Positions 38,243 to 51,569 of a stretch of 64,000 nucleotides of DNA are shown one piece after another. Made by a program: the position numbers and the translations under genes. The first letter of the stretch is position 1. Each line of letters opens with the position of its first letter. Origin of the DNA: Aptenodytes patagonicus (lineage: Eukaryota > Chordata > Aves > Sphenisciformes > Spheniscidae); NCBI RefSeq assembly GCF_965638725.1, contig NC_134982.1:248001-312000 (forward strand). The letters run 5' to 3'. Below the pieces are notes generated by a model that did not search any database, was not told where the DNA came from, and saw only the letters and a list, made by a program, of their open reading frames with translations.

Positions 38243-38885
38243 AACCACAGAATCACAGAATTGTTTGGGTTGGAAGGGACCTTCAAAGATCATCTAGTCC
38301 AACTCTCCTGTCGTGGGCAAGGACACCTTCCACTAGACCAGGTTGCTCAAAGCCCCATCCAACCTGACCTTGAACACTTCCAGGGATGGGGTATCCACAT
38401 CTTCTCTGGGCAACCTGTGCCAGTGTCTCACCACCCTCATCGTAAAACATTTCTTCCTTATGTCCAATCTAAACCTGCTCTCTTTCAGTTTAAAACCATT
38501 GCCCCGTGTCCTGTCACTACAGGCCCTTGTAAAAAGTCTCTCTGTGTCTTTCTTATAAGCCCCTTTATATATTGAAAGGCCGCAAGAAGGTCTCCCCGGA
38601 GCTGTCTCTTCTCCAGGCTGAAGAACCCCGACTCTCTCAGCCTTTCTCCATAGCAGAGGTGTTCCACCCCCCTGACCATTCTCGTGTTCCTCTTCTGGAC
38701 CCACTCTCACAGGTCCACGTCTTTTGTGCTGGGGACCCCAGAGCTGAACGCAGTGCTCCAGGTGGAGTTTCACAGGAGCAGAGCAGAGCGGGAGAATCAC
38801 CTCCCTGGACCTGCTGGTCACGCTGCTGGTGATGCAGCCCAGGATGCTATTGGCTTTCTGGGCTGCAAGTGCACATTGCTGGCTC
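38243..38885 (-). mobile_element. CR1 LINE 3' fragment (copy E3)
   Basis: The plus strand opens with AACCACAGAATCACAGAATT and GGTTGGAAGGGACCTTCAAA, the reverse complement of a CR1 3' end. It runs to GGGCTGCAAGTGCACATTGC, within the RT C-terminal region. The minus-strand frame keeps [12 protein letters not shown] and S-L-E-V-F-K-V-R-L-D-G, with several frame breaks. It is 5'-truncated and more diverged than E1 and E4. Confidence 0.9.
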
Positions 38886-41800
38886 TTATATTCTTGTTTT
38901 GTTCTGCACTAAGATACCCTGAAACAAAGGAAATTGCTTATAGCATCTGTACTAGCTACACAGAGGCCACACCGAACAATTATCTGGTTGATCAGCATTG
39001 CGAATGCACCACACCATGTACTCCAGCAAAACAGGTAGTTTAAGGGTAAAACGCTCCAGTGGAAGGTGTGTGGGTGTGCGGGCAGGAGCTGCGTGAGGGA
39101 CAGCACACACCTGATCAAAGCAATTTGCCCAGCAGCACAGAAGAGCACTGCTGAAGGCCAGACCTGGACCTGGGTTTTCCCAGCCATCACCTCACAAACT
39201 CAATCCTCCACCTGTGTCACCAGCGAGTTACACAACAGAACCACATGCATATTGCAAAATGTAAGGCTAGTGGATTTTCCCATGAGCACTATGGTCTTTT
39301 CCGCTTACTAACACCTTTCAAATGCTGGGCCAGAAACCCCTCAGTCAGCTTTCTGTTCAAGCATTAGCCACCTGCGTGATTAACATCCAGTATAACAAAG
39401 CTCATCAGCCTAGGACATTGAAAAATGTCTGTTTTGTTCCTTTAACGTGCCATATGTATGAGATTTTTCCTTCCTTCTCCTGATATTTATTCAAGTATAC
39501 GAGGATTATTTCTGAATTATTCATCATACAATATCTGATTAGACTGTGGCTGTGCTAGTTCCCACTGCTTAATGAATGAGCCATTAGCCTTTTGCAGATG
39601 GTGCTATCAACAGCTATTTGAATGCTGTATGTTTGCCTGCATTTACACAGCACTGTGAGCAAAAGGATAGAGCTGAACCTAAATGCAGGGTTGGGAGATG
39701 ATTTTTTACTGTAATACCCGTTAAGTATCATGTCATATACAATACTCCCTGTCTCACTCACTGTTGGAGTCCACGGGATGGCCTCATTAGGCACTCCCTA
39801 TAGGAGCTATAGGTGGAGTTTCCACAGGGCACCTTCTGACGCTGGATGCAACTTCTCTCACGGCTGGAATCCTACAAACCGGACAAAGAGAGGAAGTATT
39901 TTTGCAACACTTAAATTTTGTTTTAGACAGTATCTAATACAATTTTCTCAGAATAGGAAATCTTTGTGTAGTTGAGTATATATCCTACCAAAATACTCTT
40001 TACATCACTTCAAGCAATGAAGGAAAGTACATAAAAAGAAATTGCTAGCAGTTACGATCATTTACGTATACACTGTCTTTCTACACCAATGTGTCCTATA
40101 AAATTTGGCCACTGCTGCCATTTCAGAGCCATGGCTCACCTGCATGAGCAGAGGCAGACACCATCTGTGTGCTCCAGATACTTCTTTCTCCTAAAGTTAG
40201 AAAATAAGAAGTGAAAGAAGACACTGTACTAGATAACCCAAGCAGTAGACTGAGAAGAGGCATAACTGGCACAGGCGCACTCTTACTTTGGGAAGGTCTT
40301 TGACAGATGTTGGAAGTCTTTTTCTTTATTGAACTGGGGAACACTGCATAGCTGTGTGTTGTGCCAATAACCTTGTGAAATTCAGCCCAGAATACACAGT
40401 GCACTCCTATATGCCTGCTTGGCGGGGTTCCTGCTGGTGCCCTTAAGGCCAACCGGGCAGCCTGGCATCGAAACAGCTGGAGAACAGGGCACCAGGAGGC
40501 GATGCCTCGAGGCATGCAGCCACCCACTGTCACCAGCAGCAAGGCGTGCCTGCCCCTCTGGAGGTGAGTTCAGCCAGGCATTTGGTACCGGCAGCAGCAG
40601 TGCTTTTACTTTTGCCTTTCCATAGTCTACCCCGTAAAATGGAATGAGCACATAATAAAATAAGGATAAAGGGGAATCCAAAACATCCAGAGCTGGACTC
40701 TGAGCAAGTCATCAGAAGAACTATGCCAAAGTTGCTAGCAGCCAATTAAGAAACCTTTGCATCTGGAAGAAACTCAATTAGGTGCAGCATTGTTTCCAGC
40801 AAGAGCGATTTTTGTGCTACTTTTCTTCTGTTTACCTCAGGAAACACTATCCTCACAGATGGGGATGTCATCAGCAGCTTAGCCTGTCTGTGGTTGCTGA
40901 TTTTGAGCTGCCCAGGATGTTCTTCCTACAATTGAAGCAAAAATAAAACTAAAGGTGGCTTGCTGATTTAAAGCCAGCACAGCCTGGGAGTCTTTCAAGC
41001 GATCTCAGACTTTCAGTGCTGGTACTTGGTATCTCCTGCTGGAGGAAGGACGTCTGATTCATCACCACCAGAGGCTACAGAAGATGAGTCAGGATTATAC
41101 AAATTCCATTTAGTTTGTGTAACAACACTACTTTCTGTATTGAAAACTTCCTTTGCTGCTGCCATAAAGATCTCTACTGAACAAAACCCTAAATATGCAG
41201 CAATTAGCAAACCGTCACCCAAACTGGGGCTGGTCACTTGCGTGACCTGTTTTTCGGTATTTGTGGGGTCTCGGCTGTGTGCGCAGCCAGTGTGGCAGTG
41301 GAGGGGAAGGGGCCAGCAGGAGGGGGCTGATGTTGAGGAAAGCAAACTGAAACTCAAGTGTCAGAAAAGCTGCTTGACAGAGAAGTGTATCAGGTTGTGG
41401 GAAAAGCCTTCCAAGAGCAGTAATAGACACCCAAAACTTGTGATGAGTCAAATCAAAAGCAGAAATAACTTTGATCAAAAATTTTGATAAGATATGGGAG
41501 AAATGCAAGTGTAGTTTACATTTGAGTATTAAACTCTGTATATATTGATTTAAGCCCCTGGATTAAATCCAGAATATTTAAAATAATGGCAAGCTCATAT
41601 TTATATTAAATAGTTAATAATAAAAAAAAAATCCCCCAAGCCCCTTACAAGCTTTGCTCTTATACACATCATTTTCTCTAGTGATCATTTTAAGAAAATA
41701 TGATTTTTACAAATGGCTAGGAGACATCTAAATTCCTCAAAATGCCGTACTGACTGTTGAGAGCTCCGCTTAATTCACCGCCTGTGGCACGAGAAGGGAA

Positions 41801-44800
41801 AATGATCCCTCCCTAGAAAAGACAGGTGCTATTATCATCATTTCCATTTCTTCCAAATTGCAAATATTGCTGCCTTTACAGTGATTCTCCCACCTAACTG
41901 TATTTAGTAACAACTAAGCTGGCTCTTGTGCTAACAGTTGCCCGGGAAATAAAAACGAGTGTGAGTCGGAGAGTTTCAGCAATGTCTGCTTTTGTCCTAA
42001 GAATTATTGACAGCGGGAGATTACAGTGAAAAACTGACAGTGTCTCTATACAGTTGCCACTTATGTCAATGGTAAACTCACTATTGAAAATAATTCACAG
42101 GTGTCTGTGTTACACATTAGTGGTTCTGTCACAGCGTAAATTGGGAGTTGATGAATGTAACTTCCCAGTTATGAAGTGCCCTGGAGCAATGCTAAGCCTG
42201 GCTTGTGTAACCAAACAGCAAAGCATGCAAAGTTGAGGTGTGCACATTTAGCAGCACTGTACAATCGCTTGCTTGGATGATCCCTGGCCAGGGCAGATGA
42301 GGTCGGCTTTTCTTGTTGTCAGTGCATCTTCAGAGGGTGCCTGCACTGGAGACCTGCCCTGCTGAGCACCTCGCAGGCGCCCCCAGACCTGGCTGGAAGG
42401 AGGACCTGCACCCAGCTCTGCCAAAAACTGCCAGCTCAGACATGCTGCTGAGCTCACACAACTGTCAGCTTCCACGTGCGCAGAGGACTTCCAGTGTCAG
42501 AGAGCACAGTGCCTCTGTGGCAGCTCCCCAGCGTGATGCAGCCACCACGCAGCCAAGGCCTGCTCCACCTGGGGTCTAGTGGGTCTCACCCGCACCCTCA
42601 AACACCGGCAGCAGGGAGCCAAAGCAACCCATTGCCTCTGCCCTACTCACAGGCTGACAGCAGTACTCGAGGACTCGGCATTAAGGACACTTAAAACTAC
42701 AGACGTGTGTAATCTGTATATATGCACAGATACGCACATATATATACACACACACATATCTTCCTTATGTAGCATGTTTTAGGTTGCATGCTTACAAATA
42801 GGAAGTACAGAAAAATCTAAAAGCTCGGGTTTGCTAATCCTTACCTATACACGGTACATACCCATCGCAGGTTCTCAAGCCTTTGCCTGAAGAGTTTGCT
42901 GCAGCAAGAAGATAGGCCAGGGATTGGCCCTGACCACCCCCCCCAGTCCTGTGGAGGGTTTCAGAAGTCTATGTAAGAGTTAAGTGGACAAATATGAATA
43001 AATCAAGGCAAGTTTCTTTTTGCAAATATTTCTGAGGAAAATGAAATGTCTGCAGCCATCATCCAGAGGGACGTTAAGGAAGATTGCAGGTTTGCAGACT
43101 TAAACAACAGGAACCAATAGCATTAATATCTTGTCTTCCTTCCACCACCAACTTGAACCCAAGGTCTACTGCAAACAGTCCTCTAGCTCAAGCTACATCT
43201 GCTGTCCTTACCAGTTAACTTAAATTGTTACTGGGCTTTGGCATTACCCACATATGCACACTGTCCTTGATAACTTTGCATGTATTAGCATGGTGAGAAG
43301 GAGGGAAATTGCTCTGCACTGGAAACGCCTGCTCCCTGCCTGGTGAGCTCTCTACTACCCTACAAAAGTCTTAAAAATACCCAACAACCTAAACCACCAA
43401 AAATGTTTTAAAACACATCCAGGTTAGGGCAACGCTTCTGCTTGCACAACGCATCACCCTGTGGCATGCCACACTGCTAGTCTGATGTGCCCAGCACTGG
43501 AAACACCCCTCTCCCATTTGACAAAGAGAGGCAGAAGATGCAGGAGGATCAAGGGCTACAGAAGAGGAAGGGGAGGAACCAGGGGAGCATCCAGCCCAAG
43601 CACGGACCCAGCCCCGAGGGTTTCAAAGTTCAGTGGCAGCCCATGTGCATAGTTTTATCAGCCTTCTTTGAAACGGATTAGCAGCCTCTGGTGGCTTTCC
43701 TCTCTTTTGTACAAAAGGGCAGGTGGTGAGGCTCTTTTGGTTTGTTTCACATAAAAGAAACAGATATAGGATAGTTATCTCACTGGAAGGGGTCCCCAGG
43801 TGACAGAGTATTCCCTGTAGGACGTGAGGTGGGGTGGCAGCACACCCCCACCCCCAGCTGCTCCGGCCTGGTTACCTCCCCATAAAATGAGCGTGTTTTT
43901 CCCGTGCAGTGTGATGGCTAACCATTATCCATTGGTAAGACATCCGTTGCTGTCACTGGCGACAATACTCGGGTGTGACTGCACCTGCTGAGGCCCTGAT
44001 TAGATTGTGTTTAATGGCAGGCTGCTCGGGGAGATTACAAGCATGTCGTGGGCATCGGCTCCTCCAGCATCTGCACACATTGTCTGCAGGGGCTAATCCA
44101 CTGTTTCAGACCTGGGGTATCTTGCCTCTTTGTCCCTTCACCTCTCAGAAACCTCTGTCTCAGAAATTATGCTCCCACGCACCCGCTGCTCCCTCACCAA
44201 TGCCTGCCTACACCACAGGCTCAGCATCTGCGGCTTCGTTCCACCCTGGACCTCACCATGCTGCCGCCATGCCTCTGCGTTGCCTCCTTCCCCGTGCCAG
44301 CACATCCCAAGGTGGTGGATGTGACCCAAGGGCAGGCAGGGGATGCTGTCACCCTTGGGGCAGCAACCCTGAGGAAACTCTGGGAGGTTTTGGTTGCACA
44401 GAAAGACCTCCTTTTCACAGTATTTTAGGGGAACTGAAGTTCTCAAAAAAACTCCTTACATAGCATAACCTTAATAGTCCAGTACTGGAAATTCACATTG
44501 TTACCCAGATTCTTGCCAGGAAAAGAAAGTCAGCATCTTGCTGAAGAGAAGATGCCCCGGGTGGATGGAGAGGCAGTGGACGCGACGCGGGAGCGCGTCT
44601 CTGCAGAAGAACGTTGACACCTGGTGGCTGGTCCAGCCAACTGCTCAGGTGGCGGCCAGCCGCCCTGCTGAGGGTTTCCAGCCTTCGCGTCAAAGGAATT
44701 TTAACAGTGGAACTGAATAACTAGAGAAAGAATTACAGCTTTACTGGCATTAACCATGTGTTATCCTGTATATCTGGGGGGGTGGGGTGTACTCACTTGG

Positions 44801-45044
44801 AGGAACACCAGAACCAGAGCTTCCGTTAATGAGTCTTGACGGAGCTGTCCCCAGCCTCAACAGGCACAATGTGTTCAACGAACATGCATGCACATTGGTG
44901 CCTCAGTCCTAAAAAGCCTGCTCTAGGACTGAATAACTAACCACTAAAAATATTACTGTAGGCTTCCTTCATGACAAAAAGTATCATTTATTCCTTTCGA
45001 GCTACTGTGTGACATTTCCCATGAATGATCTCACGCATAGTGTT
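38886..45044. other. Intergenic region
   Basis: About 6.2 kb with no recognisable gene. GC-richer patches at 42.3-42.7 and 43.5-44.7 kb allow open frames of 80-160 codons on both strands, but none resembles a known protein and their codon composition is not convincing. A mixed AT/CA microsatellite-like stretch lies at about 42714-42758. Confidence 0.55.
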
Positions 45045-47104
45045 TCACCTCCTTCAAGCTCAGGAGCGATGCATCCCAACAAAGAGTAAGTCAGGCAAAA
45101 GCACCAGGAGGCCTGCATGGATGAACAAGGAGCTCCTGGACAAACTCAAACACAAAAAGGAAGCCTACAGAGGGTGGAAGCAAGGACAGGTAGCCTGGGA
45201 GGAATACAGAGACATTGTCCGAGCCGCCAGGGATCAGGTTAGGAAAGCTAAAGCCCTGATAGAATTAAATCTCGCCAGGGACGTCAAGGGCAACAAGAAA
45301 AGATTCTATAGGTATGCTGGGGATAAAAGGAAGACGAGGGAAAATGTGGTCCCTCTCTGAAACAAAATGGGAGACCTGGTTACCCGGGATATGGAGAAGG
45401 TGGAGGTACTCAATGACTTTTTTGCCTCGGCCTTCACTGGCAAGTGCTCAAGCCTCACCGCCCAACCCGCAGAAGGCAAAGGCGGGGACTGGGAGAATGA
45501 AGAGCCGCCCACTGTGGGAGAACATCAGGTTTGAGACCATCTAAGGCACCTGAAGGTGCACAAGTCCATGGGACCCGATGAGATCCATCCGCAGGTCCTG
45601 AAGGAACTGGCGGATGAAGTTGCTAAGCCACTGTCCATCATATTTGAGAAGTCGTGGCAGTCCAGAGAAGTTCCCACTGACTGGACAAAGGGGAAACATA
45701 ACCCCCATTTTTAAAGAGGGAAAAAAGGAAGACCCAGGGAACTACAGGCCAGTCAGTCTCACCTCTGTGCCTGGGAAGACCATGGAACAGATCCTCCTGG
45801 AAGCTCTGCTAAGGCACATGGAGGACAGGGAGGGGATTCGAGACAGCCAGCATGGCTTCACCGAGGGCAAGTCCTGCCTGACCAACCTCATGGCCTTCTG
45901 TGACGGAGTCACTACATCAGTGGACACGGGAAGGGCTACAGATGTCGCCTATCTGGACCTCTGTAAGGCCTTTGACATGGTCCCCCACAACATCCTTCTC
46001 TCTAAACTGGAGAGGTATGGATTTGATGGGTGGACTGTCCGGTGGGTGAGGAATTGGTTAGATGGTCGCATCCAGAGGGTAGTGGTCAACAGCTCAATGT
46101 CCAGATGGAGATTGGTGACGAGTGGTGTCCCGCAGGGGTCCATATTGGGACCGGTACTGTTTAATATCTTCATCAACAACATAGACAGTGGGATCGAGTG
46201 CACCCTCAGCAAGTTTGCAGATGACACCAAGCTGAGTGGTGCGGTCGACACGCCAGAGGGATGGGATGCCACCCAGAGGGACCTGGACAAGCTTGAGAAG
46301 TGGGCCTGTGTGAACCTCATGAGGTTGAACAAGGCCAAGTGCAAGGTCCTGCACCTGGGTTGGGGCAACCCCCAGTATCAATACAGGCTGGGGGATGAAG
46401 GGATTGAGAGCAGCCCTGCTGAGAAGGACTTGGGGGTACTGGTGGATGAAAAGATGGATGTGAGCCAGCAATGTGCGCTCGCAGCCCGGAAGGCCAATCG
46501 TATCCTGGGCTGCACCAAAAGAAGCATGGCCAGCAGGTCGAGGGAGGGGATTCTGCCCCTCTACTCTGCTCTGGTGGGACCCCACCTGGAGTACTGCGTC
46601 CAGCTCTGGAGCCCTCAGCATAAGAGAGACATGGACCTGTTGGAGCGGGTCCAGAGGAGGGTCACAAAAATGATCGGGGGGATGGAACACCTCTCCTATG
46701 AAGAAAGGCTGAGAGAGTTGGGCTTGTTCAGCCTAGAGAAGAGAAGGCTTTGGGGAGACCTTACTGCAGCCTATCAGTACTTAAAGGGGGCTTCTAAAAA
46801 AGATGGCGGCAAACTTTTTAGCAGGGCCTGTTGCGACAGGACAAGGGGGAATGGCTTTAAACTAAAGGGGGGTAGATTTAGACTAGAGATAAGGAAGAAA
46901 TGTTTTATGCTGAGGGTGGTGAAGCCCTGGCATAGGTTGCCCAGAGAGGTGGTGGATGCCCCATCCCTGGAAACATTGAAGGTCAGGTTGGATGGGGCTC
47001 TGAGCAACCTGCTCTAGTTGAAGATGTCCCTGCCCATGGCAGGGGGGTTGGACTAGATGACCTTTAGAGGTCCCTTCTAACCCAAAGAATTCTATGATTC
47101 TATA
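45045..47104 (+). mobile_element. CR1 LINE, 5'-truncated (copy E4)
   Basis: Similarity to E1 begins abruptly at TCACCTCCTTCAAGCTCAGG (45045), just after the endonuclease domain, and continues through the linker, RT and C-terminal region to the 3' UTR and a tail of two ATTCTATGA-like units (to about 47104). Lesions include an in-frame TGA at the P-L-*-N-K position near 45358, where E1 has TGG; a TGA at 45532-45534 shared with E1; and a GGGG at 45690-45693, also shared, which puts the linker out of frame with the RT. From 45614 on the frame is open for 467 codons. I see no convincing target-site duplication. Confidence 0.94.
45614..47017 (+). pseudogene. CR1 ORF2 reverse transcriptase, open fragment in E4
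   Basis: 467 codons, of which roughly the first 24 are an out-of-frame reading of the linker. From about residue 28 (N-I-T-P-I-F) the sequence is RT. RT blocks in order: H-G-F-T-E-G-K-S (80-87), Y-L-D-L-C-K-A-F-D (113-121), [10 protein letters not shown] (171-180) and F-A-D-D (201-204; bases 46214-46225). The C-terminal region follows, with R-L-P-R-E-V-V near the end. The catalytic Asp pair is intact and no stop interrupts the RT, so the insertion is fairly young. It cannot make a complete ORF2 protein because the endonuclease is missing. Confidence 0.9.
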
Positions 47105-50100
47105 CATCAATAGCAGAAACAATAGTCAGACTCATGGGCCACAAACTACATTAGTTAACTAAAGAGGCCAGAGCCAGCTGCTAGTCCTGAGTGCAACTGC
47201 ACAGGCTGGCCAAGTTCATGCAATTCTATCAGCTTCACTTTCCAACCAGGGCGGCTGCAAGGGTCTCTGTGAGGGCAAAAGCCACGCTTGGTTAGACAGG
47301 ATCTTACTAGCACATTAAAAGCAAAGCAAAGAGAGTCAGAGTCATATGACTCCTTGGTCTTCATTTGCAGGTATCCACATGTATCCACATCCACCTAGGG
47401 ACAATAGGAAATTTCAGGGTCCGTTTGTAGAAAAAATCTCTTATATGGGAAATGATTTGAACTTTATTATTATTATTATTTGTACCACACCCCCCTCCCT
47501 CAAAGGCTCCAAGATGAACTTGGCTTGTTTCATCAGCAGTCGCTCCGGCTAAAGGCTGATGGATTCCAATGAAGAACGCAGAATGGCCAGGATCAGAAGT
47601 AGACAAGGTGAAGGGCATTGGTATTATTACTATTAGAGCTTGGAGAATCTGTGTAATTTGGCGGCAAAATGAAAAAAACAACCTGTTTTTTTTCTGGGTT
47701 GTTTCAAACCATCTTTTCACTAATGAAGAAATACATCTAAGACAATCTCAAAGCGCAGACATTACGCCAACAACAGTCTAAAAGCAAAATATCTTGATTT
47801 TATTGAAATGTTTCATCTCTTCTTTTTTTCCTGTCAAAACTATTCCCTAAACATCAGTCACAGTTTTGCATGTTGCTCACTCTCCTCCCCCCCAACTGCA
47901 TGAGGGATGGGAGGAAGGAAGGAATAAATTTCTAACAACAAAACTGATGCCCGAGTTACAGCAACAGTTATAACAACACTGAGAAACCCAGACCAAGACT
48001 GAAGATCTCAGGAACTGGAGAACTGAAGCTCACACATTAAAAGCAGCCCCATAGGCAACGGCAGATGGAGAAGCAGAGCAAGAGCTTCCCGGGGTCCCAT
48101 CACTTAGGTGAACCCTGCACCTCTGTGTTCAGTTCACACACGCACAAGAGTGCCCACACCAAGTGACAGACCTTTGCTCACCTCCTCCCAGATCCGGTCC
48201 GCGGGGTCTGAGGGAGGAGGAGGTTTCACAACAATGTCCCCAGTGGCAGGGAGAGGGGTAAAGTGGCAGGCAGGATCTGGCATCAGGCTACAGCAACCTC
48301 TCCGGAGCATCGCAGCTGAGTCTGTGGCAGAGGACGGAGCTTCCTCTGGCACAGCCCTCACCTTGGGTCCTGCTCTTGCAGCTGGTCGCACATCGCAATT
48401 GCTGTGAGCCTGGCGAATACTTTGAAGGAAGTATAATGCCAAAAAACCCCCCTGTTGAAATCATACTGAAAATTAAATAGTTGAATAAAAATTTAAGTTT
48501 GATATGAAAGCACACAGTATGAGATAGTCTATTGAGTTCCCACCCTAAAGGTTCAACTGTTTGTTTGTTACGCATCCAGTGTTTACTCTCACAGTAAAGC
48601 AAGGTTTTAAAAAAATCAGCAGGAGGTTTTAGAGGTAGCTGTCAGGGTGCAGCAGGGTCGGGGCTGGCCACACTGGGGGTCTGAGCCAGAGGGAACCCAT
48701 GGGGGACCCCAGTGTGGGCAGTACCCTCACCTACAGGCACAGTCCCATGTCTGACCCTGGCAGGCAGAGCTGGGGCTGGCAGCAGGGTCCACTTTAGAGC
48801 CCCTTATAATTTTGGAAGAAAAAATAAGGCTGTGAGGTTATTTTCATCATTTTGTCCATTAAAGATGGGTAAAAATTATTCAGTGAGTGACTTACGGACT
48901 TGTGATAACAACAAAATGGTAAACAGCAAAACCTGATCTAAACCCTGCTTAGTCTGTCATACCTACGAGCCAGGTTCAAATGCAATGATATAATCTTTGC
49001 AGGCAGAGAAATTGGATTGACCCATTCTGAAATCCTTTCTCCACCTCCCTTCCGTGGGAACAATTATACAAGCCCAACATGCAAGAAATGGCTTGGCTTC
49101 AGATAAGGCAAAAATTTACATTTTGCACTGCATGCATGCAAATAATCATTTAGGTAGCAAAGTCAACTGCTGAGCATCATCTCTCTACTCACTACATTTT
49201 TTTATTACTTCTTCTTCGAGCTGTCCAAAACCATCCATCTTGCATAATTAAAACCAACTCCAGTTTGTGATACATCAAAATTCTAATTAAACCTTTTGTA
49301 CCTTATATATACCATAGTTTGAACATCTTCAGATCTGGCAGGCAGATGGAGTTTAACAGGAAATATTACATCAACAGATGCCACTACCTAGTTATCTTTG
49401 CTCAGTCTGGGAATAAATTGACGGGTAAGGCAAGAAAACATGTTTTCTTATAGGGCCACCATCTGCTAATTTGAGAAGCTGCTGTCACTGATGACTCAGT
49501 ATCACTTGTATATGTAAAAATATTACTAATATCATTCTCAAGACAGCTTTTATTATATAGTAACTTTATTATAACTATTGACTAGCACCAAGACGATAGC
49601 AATAAGAAAATATTGTAACTAATGAGTCTAAAAGGAAAATAACTTTAAATAGAATTAGTTGAGAAAGGGCAGATATTTCTCTTGGGAACCTTTAGATAAC
49701 AAACCTGGTTTTTATCCTTCTTTTCTATCATATTCTGTTAAGAAAGGGAAATGTTTGTTGCTTGACATCAGGCAGAGCTTTTCCAGTTGTGGAAACCTAC
49801 AGTCTTCACACACACACACACACAAGTTTTGTTTATCAGCATTTATAAAGAAAAGAACTGATTATTGGATTGCCAGCAGCAGAGGTGAAGAGTTACAATT
49901 ATTTGTTTTGTAAAACAAGATGATGGGACACCATGAGGTGTAAAGGTGTTCCAGCACACATGCGGCACCAGGGGCCTGCTGAGCACATGCCTCATCTCAT
50001 CGGGATTAGAAGATGAAAAAAGCAGCTGATGGAAAGATGACAACTGAGTGGAGGGTAAAAACCCCTCATTCTTCACAGCCACTAAACAAGTAAAAATGAC

Positions 50101-51569
50101 TCCATAGACCAGGAAGGCTTGCATGATTTGAATTCTGTAGTGAATATACATATAACCAAACCACAAGTCAAACCCTGATTTTGACCTGGCAGACAGATAA
50201 TGAATTAGCTTTAAACCACCACTTTTCCTTCCCATTGCGCAGTGCACTGCACCTCTGCACACCGAGTACATGCACTGGTCTTCCCATCTTACTGGCTGGA
50301 TTTGATCTTGCTCCCTTGCTCCAGCAAAGTACCAGCAGACTGTCGCTGCTTTACAACCAAAAGCAAAGACAAATTTATGTCCCAGGCAGTTACTACTCTA
50401 CCATCCACAAAGAACCAGCTACACTCAAACAGCATGCCCGTGCACCCTTAAACTTTCCCAAAGAATATGGATATTTTCATATATATGAAAATTAGATGCA
50501 GCCCTTGGATCCCTCAGAAGTTGTCAGATCAATCTCTGTTGTCAAGCTGCATCTGCCGGTATGAAGAGAGACAGCCAAGACCTCTGCTCTTCAGACTTTT
50601 TCAGTTCTGCAGTTTCTCTCAAGTATGCTTCATCTGATAAGAGTGCCTGCTGCCTTGCCTTCCCTCACTCTTCACTAACAGGATCTCCTGCATTTCAAGT
50701 GGCATGCCTACAAGCAGCGTTAGCCCAGCATTTCTTTTTCACTTCTTTTCTATTTTCACCTTTTCTGTTCACATCCCACTGCATCCTCTCCCTCTTGTGC
50801 CCTTCACCCCATTCCCCACAAAGCATTCTCATCCTGAACTGCAGCAGGGTCAGTAAGTCCAGCCTGGCTCATAAACGTACCCTATAGAGAACAGGCAGGT
50901 TTTGGGAGGGGCTGAGTTCCCTTGCAGCCTGCTAAGGGCAATGGGTGCTGAAAAATGTGGCTTTAGCATCACAGCTGGTGAAGGGAAGCCCCTTACAGGG
51001 CTGTACCCTCGATCAGCAGCTGTACGCTTCTGTTCACCCACTAGAGAGCGTGTGACTGCACAAAACCAACACAGCAACGAATTCAGTCTAATGAAAGATC
51101 ATATTTTTCCAGAGACATACAACACCATGTAATCTATGAAAAGAAAGGGACTGTTACAACCTCACACACCAAAAGCACCTCTTGTTTTAGAGGGCTCCAC
51201 GATTACCTGGGACATCTGGTCCTGTCTCAAGAGGACACAGGTTCCCCGACTCCCAGGGTTCCACCAGGACCTTGCTGACATTCTTAGAGGCAGTGGCAGA
51301 ACACACAGACCTCTGCTCAATGACACTTAAAACAGCAAAGCTGGAAAGAAAATTCTTGCTTTTGATATACAAGTACACTATCAGAATAATTTCACAATTG
51401 GCTCTATAAGGCAAATTTTATTACACAACTCAATTTTGGGGATCAAAATCTGCAAGTGTAGTTTTGCAATGCAGTGAAATGGAGAGTGATATTTTAAGCT
51501 AACATGTAGCGGCCATTTACTTTGTAAACCATGTAGGGTATCTGTATCTGCATTTATTTTGTAGACATG
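47105..51569. other. Intergenic region
   Basis: AT-rich sequence with no recognisable gene. Simple repeats: a (TTA)n run at 47464-47480 and (CA)9 at 49807-49824. Open frames up to about 140 codons (for example 49843-50271, minus) have no recognisable content. Confidence 0.6.
49807..49824 (+). repeat. (CA)9 microsatellite
   Basis: Nine uninterrupted CA units followed by AAG, in intergenic sequence. Confidence 0.9.

Noticed and set aside
43975..44463. 162-codon open frame on the plus strand
   Set aside because: Cys/His/Leu-rich with no recognisable motif; competing frames of similar length exist on both strands in the same GC-rich patch.
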